A stretch of 64,000 bases of DNA from an uncultured Coriobacteriaceae bacterium (GCA_902801175.1 CADCHF010000006.1:27863-91862); one strand, 5' to 3'. Shown: positions 38,866 to 47,860, counted from the first letter of the stretch. Numbers and translations: made by a program. The notes: generated by a model not told the origin, from the sequence alone.

Positions 38866-40212
38866 ATGATCGATCGCTATACCCGTCCTGAAATGGGCCA
38901 TATCTTCTCGCTCGAGAACAAGTACGCCATCTGGCAGGAGATTGAGGTCCTGGCCTGCGAGGCACACGCCGAGATGGGCAAGATTGGCATCACACGCGAG
39001 GAAGCCGCATGGATTCGCGAGCACGCCTCGTTCAACAAGCAGGAGGTCGACGAGATCGAGGCCGTCACCAACCACGACGTCATTGCCTTCCTCACCAACA
39101 TGGGCAGCTACATTGACGCCGAGGTTCCCGAGGGCGAGCCCAAGCCCAGCCGCTGGGTGCACTACGGCATGACCAGCTCCGACCTGGGCGACACCGCCCT
39201 TTGCTATCAGCTCACCCAGGCAACCGACATCATCATTGAGGACTGCCGCAAGCTGGGCGAGATCTGCAAGCGCCGCGCATTTGAGGAGCGCGACACCCTC
39301 TGCGTCGGCCGCACCCACGGCATCCACGCCGAGCCCATGACCTTTGGCATGAAGTTTGGCAGCTGGGCCTGGGAGCTCTACCGCGACCTCGAGCGTCTGC
39401 GCGACGCCCGTCGCAACGTGGCCTTTGGCGCCATCAGCGGCGCGGTGGGCACGTACTCCTCCATCGACCCGTTCATCGAGCAGTATGTGTGCGAGCACAT
39501 GGGCCTCGAGAGCGACCCGCTGTCCACGCAGGTCATCAGCCGCGACCACCACGCCTACCTGGCCAGCGTGCTGGCTACCACGGCCGCTAGCTGCGAGCGC
39601 ATCGCTCAGGAGATTCGCGCGTACCAAAAGACCGACACGCTCGAGGCCGAGGAGCCGTTCCGCAAGGGCCAGAAGGGCTCCAGCGCTATGCCGCACAAGC
39701 GCAACCCCATCACTGTGGAGAAGGTCTGCGGCCTGGCGCGCTGTGTGAAGGCAAACGCGCAGGTAGCCTACGACAACGTGGCTCTGTGGCACGAGCGCGA
39801 CATCTCGCACAGCTCCAACGAGCGCGTCGCCCTGGCTGACAGCTTCATCGCGCTCGACCACATGTTTAGCTGCCTCATTCGCATCATCGACGGCCTGGTG
39901 CTGTATCCGGCGCGCATGCAGTTCAACCTCAACAGCACGCGCGGCCTCATCTACTCGAGCAAGGTGCTGTTGGCGCTGGTCGACACCGGCATTACGCGCG
40001 AGGAGGCCTACGCCATCGTGCAGCGCAACTCCATGGAGGTTTGGGACGACGTGCAGCAGGCGCGCGACGGCAAGACCCTGCGCGAGCGCCTCGAGGACGA
40101 CGCCGAGTGCACGCTGACCTCCGAGCAGCTCGACGCAATCTTTGACCCGTGGAGCTTCCTCGGCAGGATCAACGTGGTCTTCGACCGTCTGGAGGAGCTC
40201 GACTTCGCATAA
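38866..40212 (+). CDS. purB: Adenylosuccinate lyase
   Basis: The 448-residue lyase removes fumarate from SAICAR and from adenylosuccinate in purine synthesis. The superfamily signature is GSSAMPHKRNPI near residue 275, with the catalytic histidine region GRTHGIHAEPMTFG near 145. AAAGGA precedes the ATG at 38866. It is a paralogue of the neighbouring argH and has its own terminator. Confidence 0.96.
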   Translation: MIDRYTRPEMGHIFSLENKYAIWQEIEVLACEAHAEMGKIGITREEAAWIREHASFNKQEVDEIEAVTNHDVIAFLTNMGSYIDAEVPEGEPKPSRWVHYGMTSSDLGDTALCYQLTQATDIIIEDCRKLGEICKRRAFEERDTLCVGRTHGIHAEPMTFGMKFGSWAWELYRDLERLRDARRNVAFGAISGAVGTYSSIDPFIEQYVCEHMGLESDPLSTQVISRDHHAYLASVLATTAASCERIAQEIRAYQKTDTLEAEEPFRKGQKGSSAMPHKRNPITVEKVCGLARCVKANAQVAYDNVALWHERDISHSSNERVALADSFIALDHMFSCLIRIIDGLVLYPARMQFNLNSTRGLIYSSKVLLALVDTGITREEAYAIVQRNSMEVWDDVQQARDGKTLRERLEDDAECTLTSEQLDAIFDPWSFLGRINVVFDRLEELDFA

Positions 40213-40249
40213 GGCGAGCGGGGAAGTGCTCAGAGGAAAACGTCAAGCA

Positions 40250-40287
40250 AAGCGGCCCCACACGTATCGTGTGGGGCCGCTTTTTTT
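40250..40287 (+). terminator. Terminator after purB
   Basis: A long stem (AAGCGGCCCCACAC with GTGTGGGGCCGCTT) precedes a run of seven T. Confidence 0.9.
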
Positions 40288-40306
40288 CTTCCAAATCAGC
40301 CTCTCT

Positions 40307-40433
40307 GCACGGTATGTCACTTATGCGAAGTAGATTTGCGTCCACCAAGAGTATCGGGCCTCCGCGACCTGCAGTTTTGCCCATGACTACTCTGACAATC
40401 GCAGATCTACTTCGCGCAGATGACATACCATGC
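40307..40433. repeat. 127-bp palindromic element, copy A
   Basis: Ends are long inverted repeats based on GCACGGTATGTCATCTGCGC followed by GAAGTAGAT. The interior is unrelated to the arms but is the reverse complement of the interior of copy B (41675-41801). It lies directly after the purB terminator and at the 3' end of the leftward nuclease-like gene. Confidence 0.88.
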
Positions 40434-40454
40434 GCAGGCTTGTGACTTGAAGCC

Positions 40455-41501
40455 TCATGCTGCCCAGGAATCGCTGTCAATCCGTGGAAACAGGTACTTC
40501 CAACGAGCGGTATTGATGAGGGAGGGACTAGTTCTTTGGCTGCGCTCAATTTCAAGAAGCTTGTGGTGTGTGCTCCTACGTCGCTCTACGACTTCGTCCG
40601 TCATCCGACATCTGACGCCCAGGTGTTTGCGAACACCGTTAACGATGCTCGCAAACGCTTCGTACGAATTGAACTGTCTGGTTGATATGGGTACGACGAT
40701 TCTCCCATCACGTTGCATCGCCGTTATCTTTTCAAAGTCAAATTCCAGCTGCTCATCGTTGTCATGGTGCTTGTCGCTGTTGTACTCGAGATAGATGTCG
40801 TCATCAGGCCAGGCAACATCGGCTACTACATAGGACTTAGTCGTAAGAAGGGCTGCCTCTTCTGAAAGGGACACCTTGCAGTTTGCCTCAAACTCGGGAA
40901 GTCCGTGACCGCCAGCCTTTGAGGGAAGACGCAGGGCAAGTGCCATGGTTGTTTCACGGGGAGAAGCGGTCCGCTCTGTCACCCACGGAAGCGCGCGCTG
41001 AGCAATCCTGTGCCCAGGAATTCCCTCTGTGTCATTTAGATACTGCTGCATCCTCGCTTTTGTCAGGATAGGTTTGCGCTCGAGAAGATCCTGTCGGTCC
41101 AGAGATGAAAAGGAATAGATACCCAGTAGGGAAGTGAACGCGTGAAGAAATGCAAGACGCGGAAGTTGGGTTGCCAGCCTCAGTACACATAGCTCTGGCG
41201 ACACCACATACAGTCCGCTTCCAATCTGAATGATGGAACCTTGCGGCAAGGTATGCGACGTGCTGACGCAGCGGCAATGCACCCAGCTGCTATGGCTGCG
41301 ATTTGAGTCAGCATTTACAAGAAGATCGATGCTGCCAGGTGTTCCATCGGTACGTAGCAACGCCTGTCCGAGCTCCCTACACTCGCGACCTTCTAAAGAC
41401 GTGAACGCAGCAGCTGGTCCCCAAGAAGTGCTGAAGGATGGCGTCTGAAGCACACTCATCCAGTATTCGAAGGCACTCATTCCGTCTAGTGTTAAGCGCA
41501 T
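40455..41501 (-). CDS. Orphan protein with PD-(D/E)XK-like nuclease C-terminus
   Basis: A 348-residue protein with no named family that I can give. The C-terminal third reads VVADVAWPDDDIYLEYNSDKHH, then FDFEKITAMQRDGRIVVPIS (the two cannot be joined as one motif). This follows the order of Vsr/DUF559-type nucleases: Asp after a hydrophobic strand, Glu-x-x-x-Asp/Lys, His, then a helix and a strand. The N-terminal part resembles the style of AbiEi-like proteins common in Coriobacteriia, but this is a weak impression. GGGAGGG precedes the ATG. The gene is bracketed by inverted copies of a 127-bp element, and its promoter region holds a TGTTGAAAAC palindrome. Confidence 0.65.
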   Translation of the reverse strand: MRLTLDGMSAFEYWMSVLQTPSFSTSWGPAAAFTSLEGRECRELGQALLRTDGTPGSIDLLVNADSNRSHSSWVHCRCVSTSHTLPQGSIIQIGSGLYVVSPELCVLRLATQLPRLAFLHAFTSLLGIYSFSSLDRQDLLERKPILTKARMQQYLNDTEGIPGHRIAQRALPWVTERTASPRETTMALALRLPSKAGGHGLPEFEANCKVSLSEEAALLTTKSYVVADVAWPDDDIYLEYNSDKHHDNDEQLEFDFEKITAMQRDGRIVVPISTRQFNSYEAFASIVNGVRKHLGVRCRMTDEVVERRRSTHHKLLEIERSQRTSPSLINTARWKYLFPRIDSDSWAA

Positions 41502-41537
41502 GTGCCCTCCCTCGCGTGAATCGGCTCGAATTGCAGT

Positions 41538-41564
41538 TGTTGAAAACCTGCAAAGTTTTCAACA
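41538..41564. promoter_or_regulatory. Inverted repeat upstream of the nuclease-like gene
   Basis: TGTTGAAAAC and GTTTTCAACA are perfect 10-bp arms with a 7-base spacer, an operator-like arrangement 37 bp before the start. The right part (CTGCAAAGTTTTCAACA) is identical over 17 bases to 12453-12469 near the origin. Confidence 0.6.
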
Positions 41565-41674
41565 TTTTACGATAGAACTGTTCACGGTAAGGCTCATGGC
41601 GGACTTTTCTACAAGTCACTCGTTGTCCTTTTGCGGAAAGGGCGTCATCTGGGGCATCGAAGACAAGGTCCCCA

Positions 41675-41801
41675 GCACGGTATGTCATCTGCGCGAAGTA
41701 GATCTGCGATTGTCGGAGTATCCGCGGACAAAACTGCAGGTCGCGGAGGCCCGATACTCTTGGTGAGCGCAAATCTACTTCGCGCAGATGACATACCGTG
41801 C
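41675..41801. repeat. 127-bp palindromic element, copy B
   Basis: The 34-bp arms differ by one base. It is inverted relative to copy A, so the two frame the nuclease-like gene. No target-site duplication is evident. The remainder of the gap to 41971 holds no gene I can support. Confidence 0.88.
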
Positions 41802-41971
41802 ACAGGTCCGTGGCAAAGGCCTCGTTTCACCTGCGTGAGGGGTCTGGTTCGCTGCCACACCCCCACATCATCTCGGCGACCTGTGTCGTAGCCGCGCTTC
41901 TTGCGGGGTTCCTACGGACCGCCGCTTTGGGTAGGTATACTTATACGGTCAACACATACAAGGGGGACATC

Positions 41972-42247
41972 ATGTACGCACTTGACTTCAGACCTTCGCG
42001 CGTGTGCACGCGTAACATTCACGTTGAGGTTTCCGACGACGGCAACACCATCGAGAACGTCGTCTTTTTTGGTGGCTGCAATGGCAACACCAAGGCCGTT
42101 GCCAAGCTGGTTCAGGGCAAGCCAGTCGATGAGATCGTCGAGCTGCTCGCAGGCAACCAGTGCCTCACCCGCGGCACCTCGTGCGCCGACCAAATGACCA
42201 TCGCCCTGCGTCAGGCTCAGGCCGAGGCGCGCGCAAACATCGCATAA
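41972..42247 (+). CDS. TSCPD-domain protein (TIGR03905 family)
   Basis: A 91-residue protein with conserved cysteines in CTRNIHV, GGCNGNTKAV, NQCLTRGTSCADQM. This pattern is that of the small stand-alone TSCPD family (TIGR03905), related to the C-terminal domain of class II ribonucleotide reductase. The cysteines suggest metal binding; function is unknown. AGGGGG precedes the ATG. The downstream lipoprotein starts 10 bases after it. Confidence 0.82.
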   Translation: MYALDFRPSRVCTRNIHVEVSDDGNTIENVVFFGGCNGNTKAVAKLVQGKPVDEIVELLAGNQCLTRGTSCADQMTIALRQAQAEARANIA

Positions 42248-42257
42248 GGCCAGTTAA

Positions 42258-43475
42258 ATGACCCAGCTCGGCAAAAACATCACCCGTCGCGGCGTGTTCA
42301 AGGCAACCGCCGCAACCGCTGCCACCACAACCATCATTGGGCTTCTCTCGGGCTGCCGTCACAGGGGCGATGAGGCCTCCGACCCGGTTGTCGTCGACGA
42401 GCGAGCGGCCAACAACATCCTCGCGGAGGACTCGGCCTACACCGAGACCGACCTCGCAATCAACGAGAGCAACTCGTGGAGCTTCAACGCGGGCCTGGTC
42501 CTGCGTCAGGCCGCCGGCGAGTGGGTCCCGGGCCTCGCGCCAGGTGCCACGGCGCTGCCCGTCGTCAAGGCGGTTGCGCTCTCGACCAAATCCGGCGAGC
42601 TCGTGGACGTAATCACCAGCCTCACGATGGGCGACGAGCCAAACACCACCATCTACGACGTGCGTTGCTCCGACGACGTCTACGCGTGGGTCGAGATGGA
42701 CATGCTCAACCGCGTGTGGAACCTCTACGCGCAGAGCTTCTCAGGCGGCAAGGCCTCGGGCAGAATCGCCACGCTCTGGCAGGGAGACTCCGATTGGGAC
42801 CCGCCCCTGTTCGCCGTATGGAACGACTCGGTAATTTGGCAGGTCATGCCCGTGGTGGGCGGGCCAAAGACGGCTGAGCCCTCCCACTGCTACCTGTGGC
42901 ATCTGGGCGACAGCGACGCACAGTCGGTCGTGGAGTCACCCGGCCGCTTTGCAACTCCCCCCGCGGTTTCGGGCTCCACGGTGACCCTGGCCCCGCGCGT
43001 GCGCGCCGACGAGGGCCAGTACTACGGCATCACGGCCTACAGCCTCAAGGACGACCTGGCCACCGTGGTTGACCAGCTGGTTTTGCCGCGCGGTGTGCGT
43101 CCGTTTAGGGCAGTGCGCATGGGCGACGTCTTTGCCTTCTCAATTGAGGCCAACTACGACTCGGGCGGTCTGCTCGGTCGTATGGGCACCTACATTGGCG
43201 CAGGTGACGGCCCCTTCATCACGCTGGTCCGCGAGCCAGCGGCGCAGGTGGCCGGCAAGGGGAGCACCTACATAATTAAGAGTCGCGCCTCGTACTTTGT
43301 GGTCGACACCGAGCGCGAGACCTACTCCATCCTGAGCGCCACCAACCGCTGCATGGACTACGGCGAGTATCCCGCAAGCGAGGGCACGGGCGACTCCTTC
43401 GTGACCTTTGCCACAGTCAAAGACAGCAAGACCGGCTACCCGTCCACCGTCGTTGTAAGAAACTTTGCCCTTTAG
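42258..43475 (+). CDS. Tat-exported lipoprotein, beta-propeller-like
   Basis: A 405-residue protein. The N-terminus has a twin-arginine motif (TRRGVF at residues 10-15), a hydrophobic stretch, and a lipobox LLSGC with Cys near residue 33, so a folded protein is probably exported by Tat and anchored by lipid. The rest is rich in short beta-type repeats with regularly spaced Trp and Tyr, such as VWNLYAQSFSGG and IWQVMPVVGG, suggesting a propeller. The target is unknown. It precedes a two-component system and could act with it at the cell surface. Confidence 0.75.
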   Translation: MTQLGKNITRRGVFKATAATAATTTIIGLLSGCRHRGDEASDPVVVDERAANNILAEDSAYTETDLAINESNSWSFNAGLVLRQAAGEWVPGLAPGATALPVVKAVALSTKSGELVDVITSLTMGDEPNTTIYDVRCSDDVYAWVEMDMLNRVWNLYAQSFSGGKASGRIATLWQGDSDWDPPLFAVWNDSVIWQVMPVVGGPKTAEPSHCYLWHLGDSDAQSVVESPGRFATPPAVSGSTVTLAPRVRADEGQYYGITAYSLKDDLATVVDQLVLPRGVRPFRAVRMGDVFAFSIEANYDSGGLLGRMGTYIGAGDGPFITLVREPAAQVAGKGSTYIIKSRASYFVVDTERETYSILSATNRCMDYGEYPASEGTGDSFVTFATVKDSKTGYPSTVVVRNFAL

Positions 43476-43564
43476 GCAATGACTTATTTCTCCTCTTTTG
43501 CGGTATCATATCGATATATATGTCCGCAAATCAGGACACTAGCTTGCTATCAAAGGAGGCCACC

Positions 43565-44281
43565 ATGGCTTCGGACGAGAAGAGAATTCTGCTGGTAGAG
43601 GACGAGAAGTCCATCCGCGACGCCGTTGCTGCCTACCTCGAGCGTGAGAACTACGCCGTGAGGGGCGTGGGCGACGGCCAGAGTGCACTCGAGGAGTTTG
43701 AGAAGCACTCGTTTGACCTCATCATTCTTGACCTTATGCTGCCCAAGCTCTCGGGCGAGCGCGTGTGCCGCGCCGTCCGCGAGACGTCCAACGTGCCCAT
43801 CATCATGCTCACCGCAAAGGGCGAGGTCGAGGACCGCATCATTGGCCTGGAGCTTGGCGCCGACGACTACCTCATCAAGCCGTTCTCCCCGCGCGAGCTG
43901 GTCGCCCGCGTGCGCGCACTGCTTCGTCGCGCCCACGCCGAGACCGAGCCGGCGCTCGAGGTGCTCGACTTCACCGACCTTGTCATTGACATCTCGGGCC
44001 ACAAGGTCACGGTCGAGGGCAAGGAAGTCGATCTCACGGCATCCGAGTTCAAGCTGCTGACCACCCTCGCTCGCTATCCCGGCCGCGTGTACACCCGCAT
44101 GGAGCTGGTCGAGAAGGTCCTTGGCTACGACTTTGAGGGCTATGAGCGCACGATTGACTCCCACGTCAAGAACCTCCGCGCCAAGCTGGGCGACGACCCG
44201 CGCAACCCGCGCTGGCTCTACACGGTCCACGGCGTTGGCTACCGCTTTGAGGCGCCGCAGCGTCAGGCCGACGCCGAGTAG
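43565..44281 (+). CDS. OmpR-family response regulator
   Basis: A 238-residue regulator. The receiver has acidic pocket EDE near residue 12, phospho-Asp in LIILDLMLPKLSG near 55, Thr in MLTAKGE and Lys in YLIKPFSPRELVARV. The C-terminal winged helix has LTASEFKLLTTLARYPGRVYTR and HVKNLRAKLGDDPRNPRWLYTVHGVGYRF. AAAGGAGG decides the ATG at 43565. The partner kinase starts 13 bases downstream. Confidence 0.94.
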   Translation: MASDEKRILLVEDEKSIRDAVAAYLERENYAVRGVGDGQSALEEFEKHSFDLIILDLMLPKLSGERVCRAVRETSNVPIIMLTAKGEVEDRIIGLELGADDYLIKPFSPRELVARVRALLRRAHAETEPALEVLDFTDLVIDISGHKVTVEGKEVDLTASEFKLLTTLARYPGRVYTRMELVEKVLGYDFEGYERTIDSHVKNLRAKLGDDPRNPRWLYTVHGVGYRFEAPQRQADAE

Positions 44282-44293
44282 CACGAGGCTACC

Positions 44294-45817
44294 GTGGCAA
44301 ATACGTACGTGACTGGAAGAGGAGGCGACTCCTCTTCCTCGTCTAGCAAGACTTCGTACAACACGATGCGTCCAGCACCCAAATCTAAGTTTGGCCAAAA
44401 CTTTCGCATGCGGCTGATGCTGCTGTTTGCGCTGGTAGCAGTGCTTACCGCATTGGTCATGACCATCGTTTTGGCCTACGTGTGGGAGGGCCAGTTTAGG
44501 GGCTACACCCGCGAGAACATGCAGCGCCTGGCGCAGTCCACGGCCGACACGCTCTCGCAGGAGTACCGCGACAACGGTGGCTGGACCAGCGACGCGCTCG
44601 ACCTTGCCCGCTCGGCCTCCTCGGCTTCGAGCGATATTGCCGTGCAGGTGCTCAATGAGCGCGGCGAGAGCATCTACGACGACACGTGGATCTACGTGCA
44701 CCGTCAGCAGCTCGGCGACAAGGACAACCCGAGCAACCCGCCGAGCCTCATGCCAAAGATCGAGGCCAACGCCGACGCAATGGTCACGGCAAACGTCACC
44801 GATCGCGACGGGCGTGTGGTGGGCGAGGTCCGCATGTGGGCCTTTGGCTCCGAGGCGCTGCTCACCAGGGCCGACTCGGCGTTTCGCACCAACTCCTACG
44901 CGGCCATTGCCTACTCGGCACTTGTCGCGGTGCTGCTCGCCTTTGTGATGGGCTCGTTTGCGTCGCGCTCGCTCACGCGTCCCATCAGGCGCATCACCTC
45001 GACGGCCGCGCAGATTCGCGGCGGCGACCTTACCGCGCGTACCGGTCTTACCGGCGACGACGAGATTGGTCGGCTGGGCGAGACCTTTGACAGCATGGCC
45101 ACCACGCTGGAGCGCGACATCAAGTTTGAGCACCGCCTTACCAGCGACGTTGCCCACGAGCTGCGCACGCCGCTCATGGCCATGCTGGTGACGGTCGAGG
45201 CCATGCAAGACGGCGTGCTGCCGGCCGACGACGAGCACTTTGAGACCGTGGCCTCGGAGGTGCGCCGCCTCTCGCGCCTGGTCGACGCCATGCTGCACCT
45301 TTCGCGCATCGAGAACGGCAAGCGCCAGCTCAAGGTTGAGAGCACCGATGTGGTGCATCTGGTGGAGAGTCTTGTGAACGTGCAGCACCAGCTGTTCCAC
45401 GACCGCGGTCTGCACCTGCGCTTTAACAACAAGACCGGCCGTCACGAGTGCTTTGCCGATATTGACCCCGACCTCATTCGCGAGGCCATCACCAATCTTA
45501 TGTCCAACGCCATGCGCTACACGTCAAACGACGGTTGGGTTGTGGTCTCGGTTGACAACGACCGTCGCGACGTGCTGATTTCGGTTGCCGACACCGGTAT
45601 TGGCATTGCCGAGGAGGACGTTCCCAAGGTGTTTGCGCGGTTCTGGCGCTCGGAGGCAAGTCGCGAGCGAGTGTCTGGCGGCCTGGGCGTTGGCCTCGCC
45701 ATTACCAAAGAGATCGTTGACCAGCACAACGGCAAGATCTTTGTGGAGTCTGAGCTGGGCAAAGGCACAACCTTTACCCTGCGGATCCCCATCAGCCGCA
45801 AGGAGAAGAGCGAGTAA
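44294..45817 (+). CDS. Membrane sensor histidine kinase
   Basis: A 507-residue kinase. A Ser-rich N-terminus leads to one membrane helix (about 35-62), an extracytoplasmic sensor region of about 130 residues, a second helix (about 200-222), a HAMP domain (SRSLTRPIRRITSTAAQI), the phosphoacceptor His in DVAHELRTPLMAML near residue 295, and the ATPase boxes NLMSNAMRYTS, VADTGIGIAEED and GGLGVGLAITKEIV. GTG start. It pairs with the preceding regulator; the signal is unknown. Confidence 0.94.
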   Translation: MANTYVTGRGGDSSSSSSKTSYNTMRPAPKSKFGQNFRMRLMLLFALVAVLTALVMTIVLAYVWEGQFRGYTRENMQRLAQSTADTLSQEYRDNGGWTSDALDLARSASSASSDIAVQVLNERGESIYDDTWIYVHRQQLGDKDNPSNPPSLMPKIEANADAMVTANVTDRDGRVVGEVRMWAFGSEALLTRADSAFRTNSYAAIAYSALVAVLLAFVMGSFASRSLTRPIRRITSTAAQIRGGDLTARTGLTGDDEIGRLGETFDSMATTLERDIKFEHRLTSDVAHELRTPLMAMLVTVEAMQDGVLPADDEHFETVASEVRRLSRLVDAMLHLSRIENGKRQLKVESTDVVHLVESLVNVQHQLFHDRGLHLRFNNKTGRHECFADIDPDLIREAITNLMSNAMRYTSNDGWVVVSVDNDRRDVLISVADTGIGIAEEDVPKVFARFWRSEASRERVSGGLGVGLAITKEIVDQHNGKIFVESELGKGTTFTLRIPISRKEKSE

Positions 45818-45819
45818 GG

Positions 45820-45850
45820 AACACCCCCTGCAGGTCAGGGGGTGTTTTTG
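45820..45850 (+). terminator. Terminator of the two-component operon
   Basis: ACACCCCCTG and CAGGGGGTGT pair perfectly around CAGGT and are followed by TTTTTG. Confidence 0.9.
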
Positions 45851-45928
45851 TGTGGGTAGGAAATGCGAACGCGCGGGACAACGGGGAACTGTGCTCGCGC
45901 GGGGTGTGTATCGAGAGGTACTGTGGGC

Positions 45929-46053
45929 GTGTCAAGGGGACGTATAATTTGACACACTTGGAAACCCGTCTGACCTGGTGTCGGCTGCTCTCGAAGGTCT
46001 ACCTTCCTGACAGGATGATTAAGTGTGTCAAATTATACGTCCCCTTGACACGC
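45929..46053. repeat. REPIN copy (recent type)
   Basis: Inverted REP units at 45929-45957 and 46023-46053, each with internal GTGTCAA/TTGACAC-type pairing around GGGGACGTATAA. The 125-bp unit differs from the copy at 52114 at only about five positions, including its spacer. The following CGCCATTCAGGTCCG is also shared. The gap from 46054 to purC holds a further GACACGCC fragment and nothing else clear. Confidence 0.9.
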
Positions 46054-46240
46054 CATTCAGGTCCGTGACACGCCCCCCATGTGAGATCGCCTTCCCACCG
46101 ATACATCCCCGCGTGAGTCCACCTCCCACCCCGCCCCGCCATGTGCGCAACGCGCGAGCGTTGGCACGTGGGCGAACGTGGCCTCTCACCTGCGCTACAA
46201 TACGACCTTGTATGTGCTTCCAGGCTTTGAAAGGACCTCC

Positions 46241-47119
46241 ATGAGCTCTCTTGATCTGCGTCCGGATTCCCACGGCAAGGTTCGTGATATCTACGACTGC
46301 GGCGACAGCCTCCTGATGGTTGCTTCCGACCGCATCAGCGCGTTCGACTTCATCCTGCCCGACGAGATTCCCTATAAGGGCGAGATTCTCACGCGCATCT
46401 CGGCATTCTGGTTTGACCGCTTTGCCGACCTCATGCCCAACCACATGATCAGCATGAACCCCGCCGACTACCCCGCCGAGTACCAGCCCTACGCCAACTA
46501 CCTCACCGGTCGTTCCATGCTGGTCAAGAAGGCGCAGACCATTCCCATTGAGTGCATCGTGCGCGGTTACCTCACCGGCAGCGGCAAGAAGACCTACGAC
46601 CAGGACGGCACCGTGTGCGGCATCAAGCTGCCCGCCGGCCTGACCGAGGCCTCCAAGCTTCCCGAGGCAATCTTTACCCCGTCCACCAAGGCTGAGCTGG
46701 GCGAGCATGACGAGAACATCTCGTTTGAGCGCTGCGCCGACATCGTGGGTACCGAGCTCGCCGAGCAGCTGCGCGACGCGTCGCTGGCCATCTACAACGC
46801 CGCGGCCGACTATGCCGCCACGCGTGGCATCATCATCGCCGACACCAAGTTTGAGTTTGGCATCATCGACGGCAAGCTCACGCTTATTGACGAGTGCCTG
46901 ACCCCCGACTCCAGCCGCTTCTGGCCGCAGGACGGCTACGAGGAGGGCAAGGTCCAGCCCAGCTACGACAAGCAGTACGTGCGCGACTGGCTCAAGGCCA
47001 ACTGGGACATGACTGGCGAGCCGCCTCACCTGCCCGCAGAGGTCATGGAGGGCACGTCGGCGCGCTATCAGGAGGCGTTCCAGATCATTACCGGTTCCAC
47101 TTTTGAGGCTATGAGGTAA
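46241..47119 (+). CDS. purC: Phosphoribosylaminoimidazole-succinocarboxamide synthase
   Basis: The 292-residue SAICAR synthetase adds aspartate to CAIR with ATP; PurB then removes fumarate from the product. Motifs are HGKVRDIYDCGDSLLMVASDR near the start (split here across two strands of the fold), PIECIVRGYLTGSGKK, ADTKFEFGIIDG and DECLTPDSSRFWP. AAAGGA precedes the ATG. The following membrane-protein gene starts 3 bases after the stop. Confidence 0.96.
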   Translation: MSSLDLRPDSHGKVRDIYDCGDSLLMVASDRISAFDFILPDEIPYKGEILTRISAFWFDRFADLMPNHMISMNPADYPAEYQPYANYLTGRSMLVKKAQTIPIECIVRGYLTGSGKKTYDQDGTVCGIKLPAGLTEASKLPEAIFTPSTKAELGEHDENISFERCADIVGTELAEQLRDASLAIYNAAADYAATRGIIIADTKFEFGIIDGKLTLIDECLTPDSSRFWPQDGYEEGKVQPSYDKQYVRDWLKANWDMTGEPPHLPAEVMEGTSARYQEAFQIITGSTFEAMR

Positions 47120-47122
47120 GCA

Positions 47123-47710
47123 ATGTCTTTGCTCGATACGATCAAGGGTGCCCGCGCCGAGGCCGAGGAGGCCCAGGGCGCTCGCACCAAGAAGGCCGAC
47201 GACACCACCGCCGAGGCTGAGGCAACGCCCACCAAGAGCGGCTATGCGCGCAAGACGGCCGCAAACGCAAAGCCCACGCGCGCGGCTGCGGGCTCGGTCC
47301 AGACCCAGAAGCAGGCTAGCGCCAAGATGAGCAAGGAAGAGCGCAAGGCCGAGCGCGAGCAGCGACGCAGCGAGGACGACCTGCGTCACGAGGTTGCCGA
47401 GAACCTCCTCAAGGAGGAGCCGGGCTACAAGCTGGCCCAGCGCATCTGGTGGGTCTGCGTCATCGCCGGCGCCGTGTGCGCCCTGGGCTCGTGGCTCGTC
47501 ATGCGCACGCTGCAGGACAACCAGAACGAGAACCTGGCCATTGTGTCCATCGTGCTGATGGTTCTGGCGTATGTGCTGGTCATTGGCGCGTTCATCTATG
47601 ATCTGGTCAAGGTGCGTCCCATGCGCAACCGTGCGTCCGACAAGGTGACCGGCATGACCAAGAAGCGCCTCAAGCGCATGGCGAACCAGGCCAAGGAGAG
47701 CGAGAAGTAG
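47123..47710 (+). CDS. Membrane protein with Ala/Lys-rich cytoplasmic N-terminus
   Basis: A 195-residue protein without a family I recognise. Residues 1-100 are hydrophilic, rich in Ala, Lys, Glu and Thr, and probably disordered or helical. Two membrane segments follow (about 109-130 and 138-165; WWVCVIAGAVCALGSWLV and VSIVLMVLAYVLVIGAF), then a basic tail with KKRLKRM. AGGT near the end of purC can serve as ribosome site, so it is probably co-translated. No function is implied by purC. Confidence 0.75.
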   Translation: MSLLDTIKGARAEAEEAQGARTKKADDTTAEAEATPTKSGYARKTAANAKPTRAAAGSVQTQKQASAKMSKEERKAEREQRRSEDDLRHEVAENLLKEEPGYKLAQRIWWVCVIAGAVCALGSWLVMRTLQDNQNENLAIVSIVLMVLAYVLVIGAFIYDLVKVRPMRNRASDKVTGMTKKRLKRMANQAKESEK

Positions 47711-47860
47711 TCTGGCAGTGGGGTCTGGCTTGTGCGGGCGAGTGACTCAGGTTGACGTGAGCGCGTTGGCCGCGCAGGAGGCGGACCTTTGGTTGGAGCG
47801 TGATGGCGGCGCATCTTGGTGCGCCGTGGCTCCAGAGATGCTAGAATGTTCTTCGCACAT

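Noticed and set aside
40945-40962. Possible parS site (TGTTTCACGGGGAG) in the nuclease-like gene
   Set aside because: Only one half matches; the other half of the palindrome is lost.
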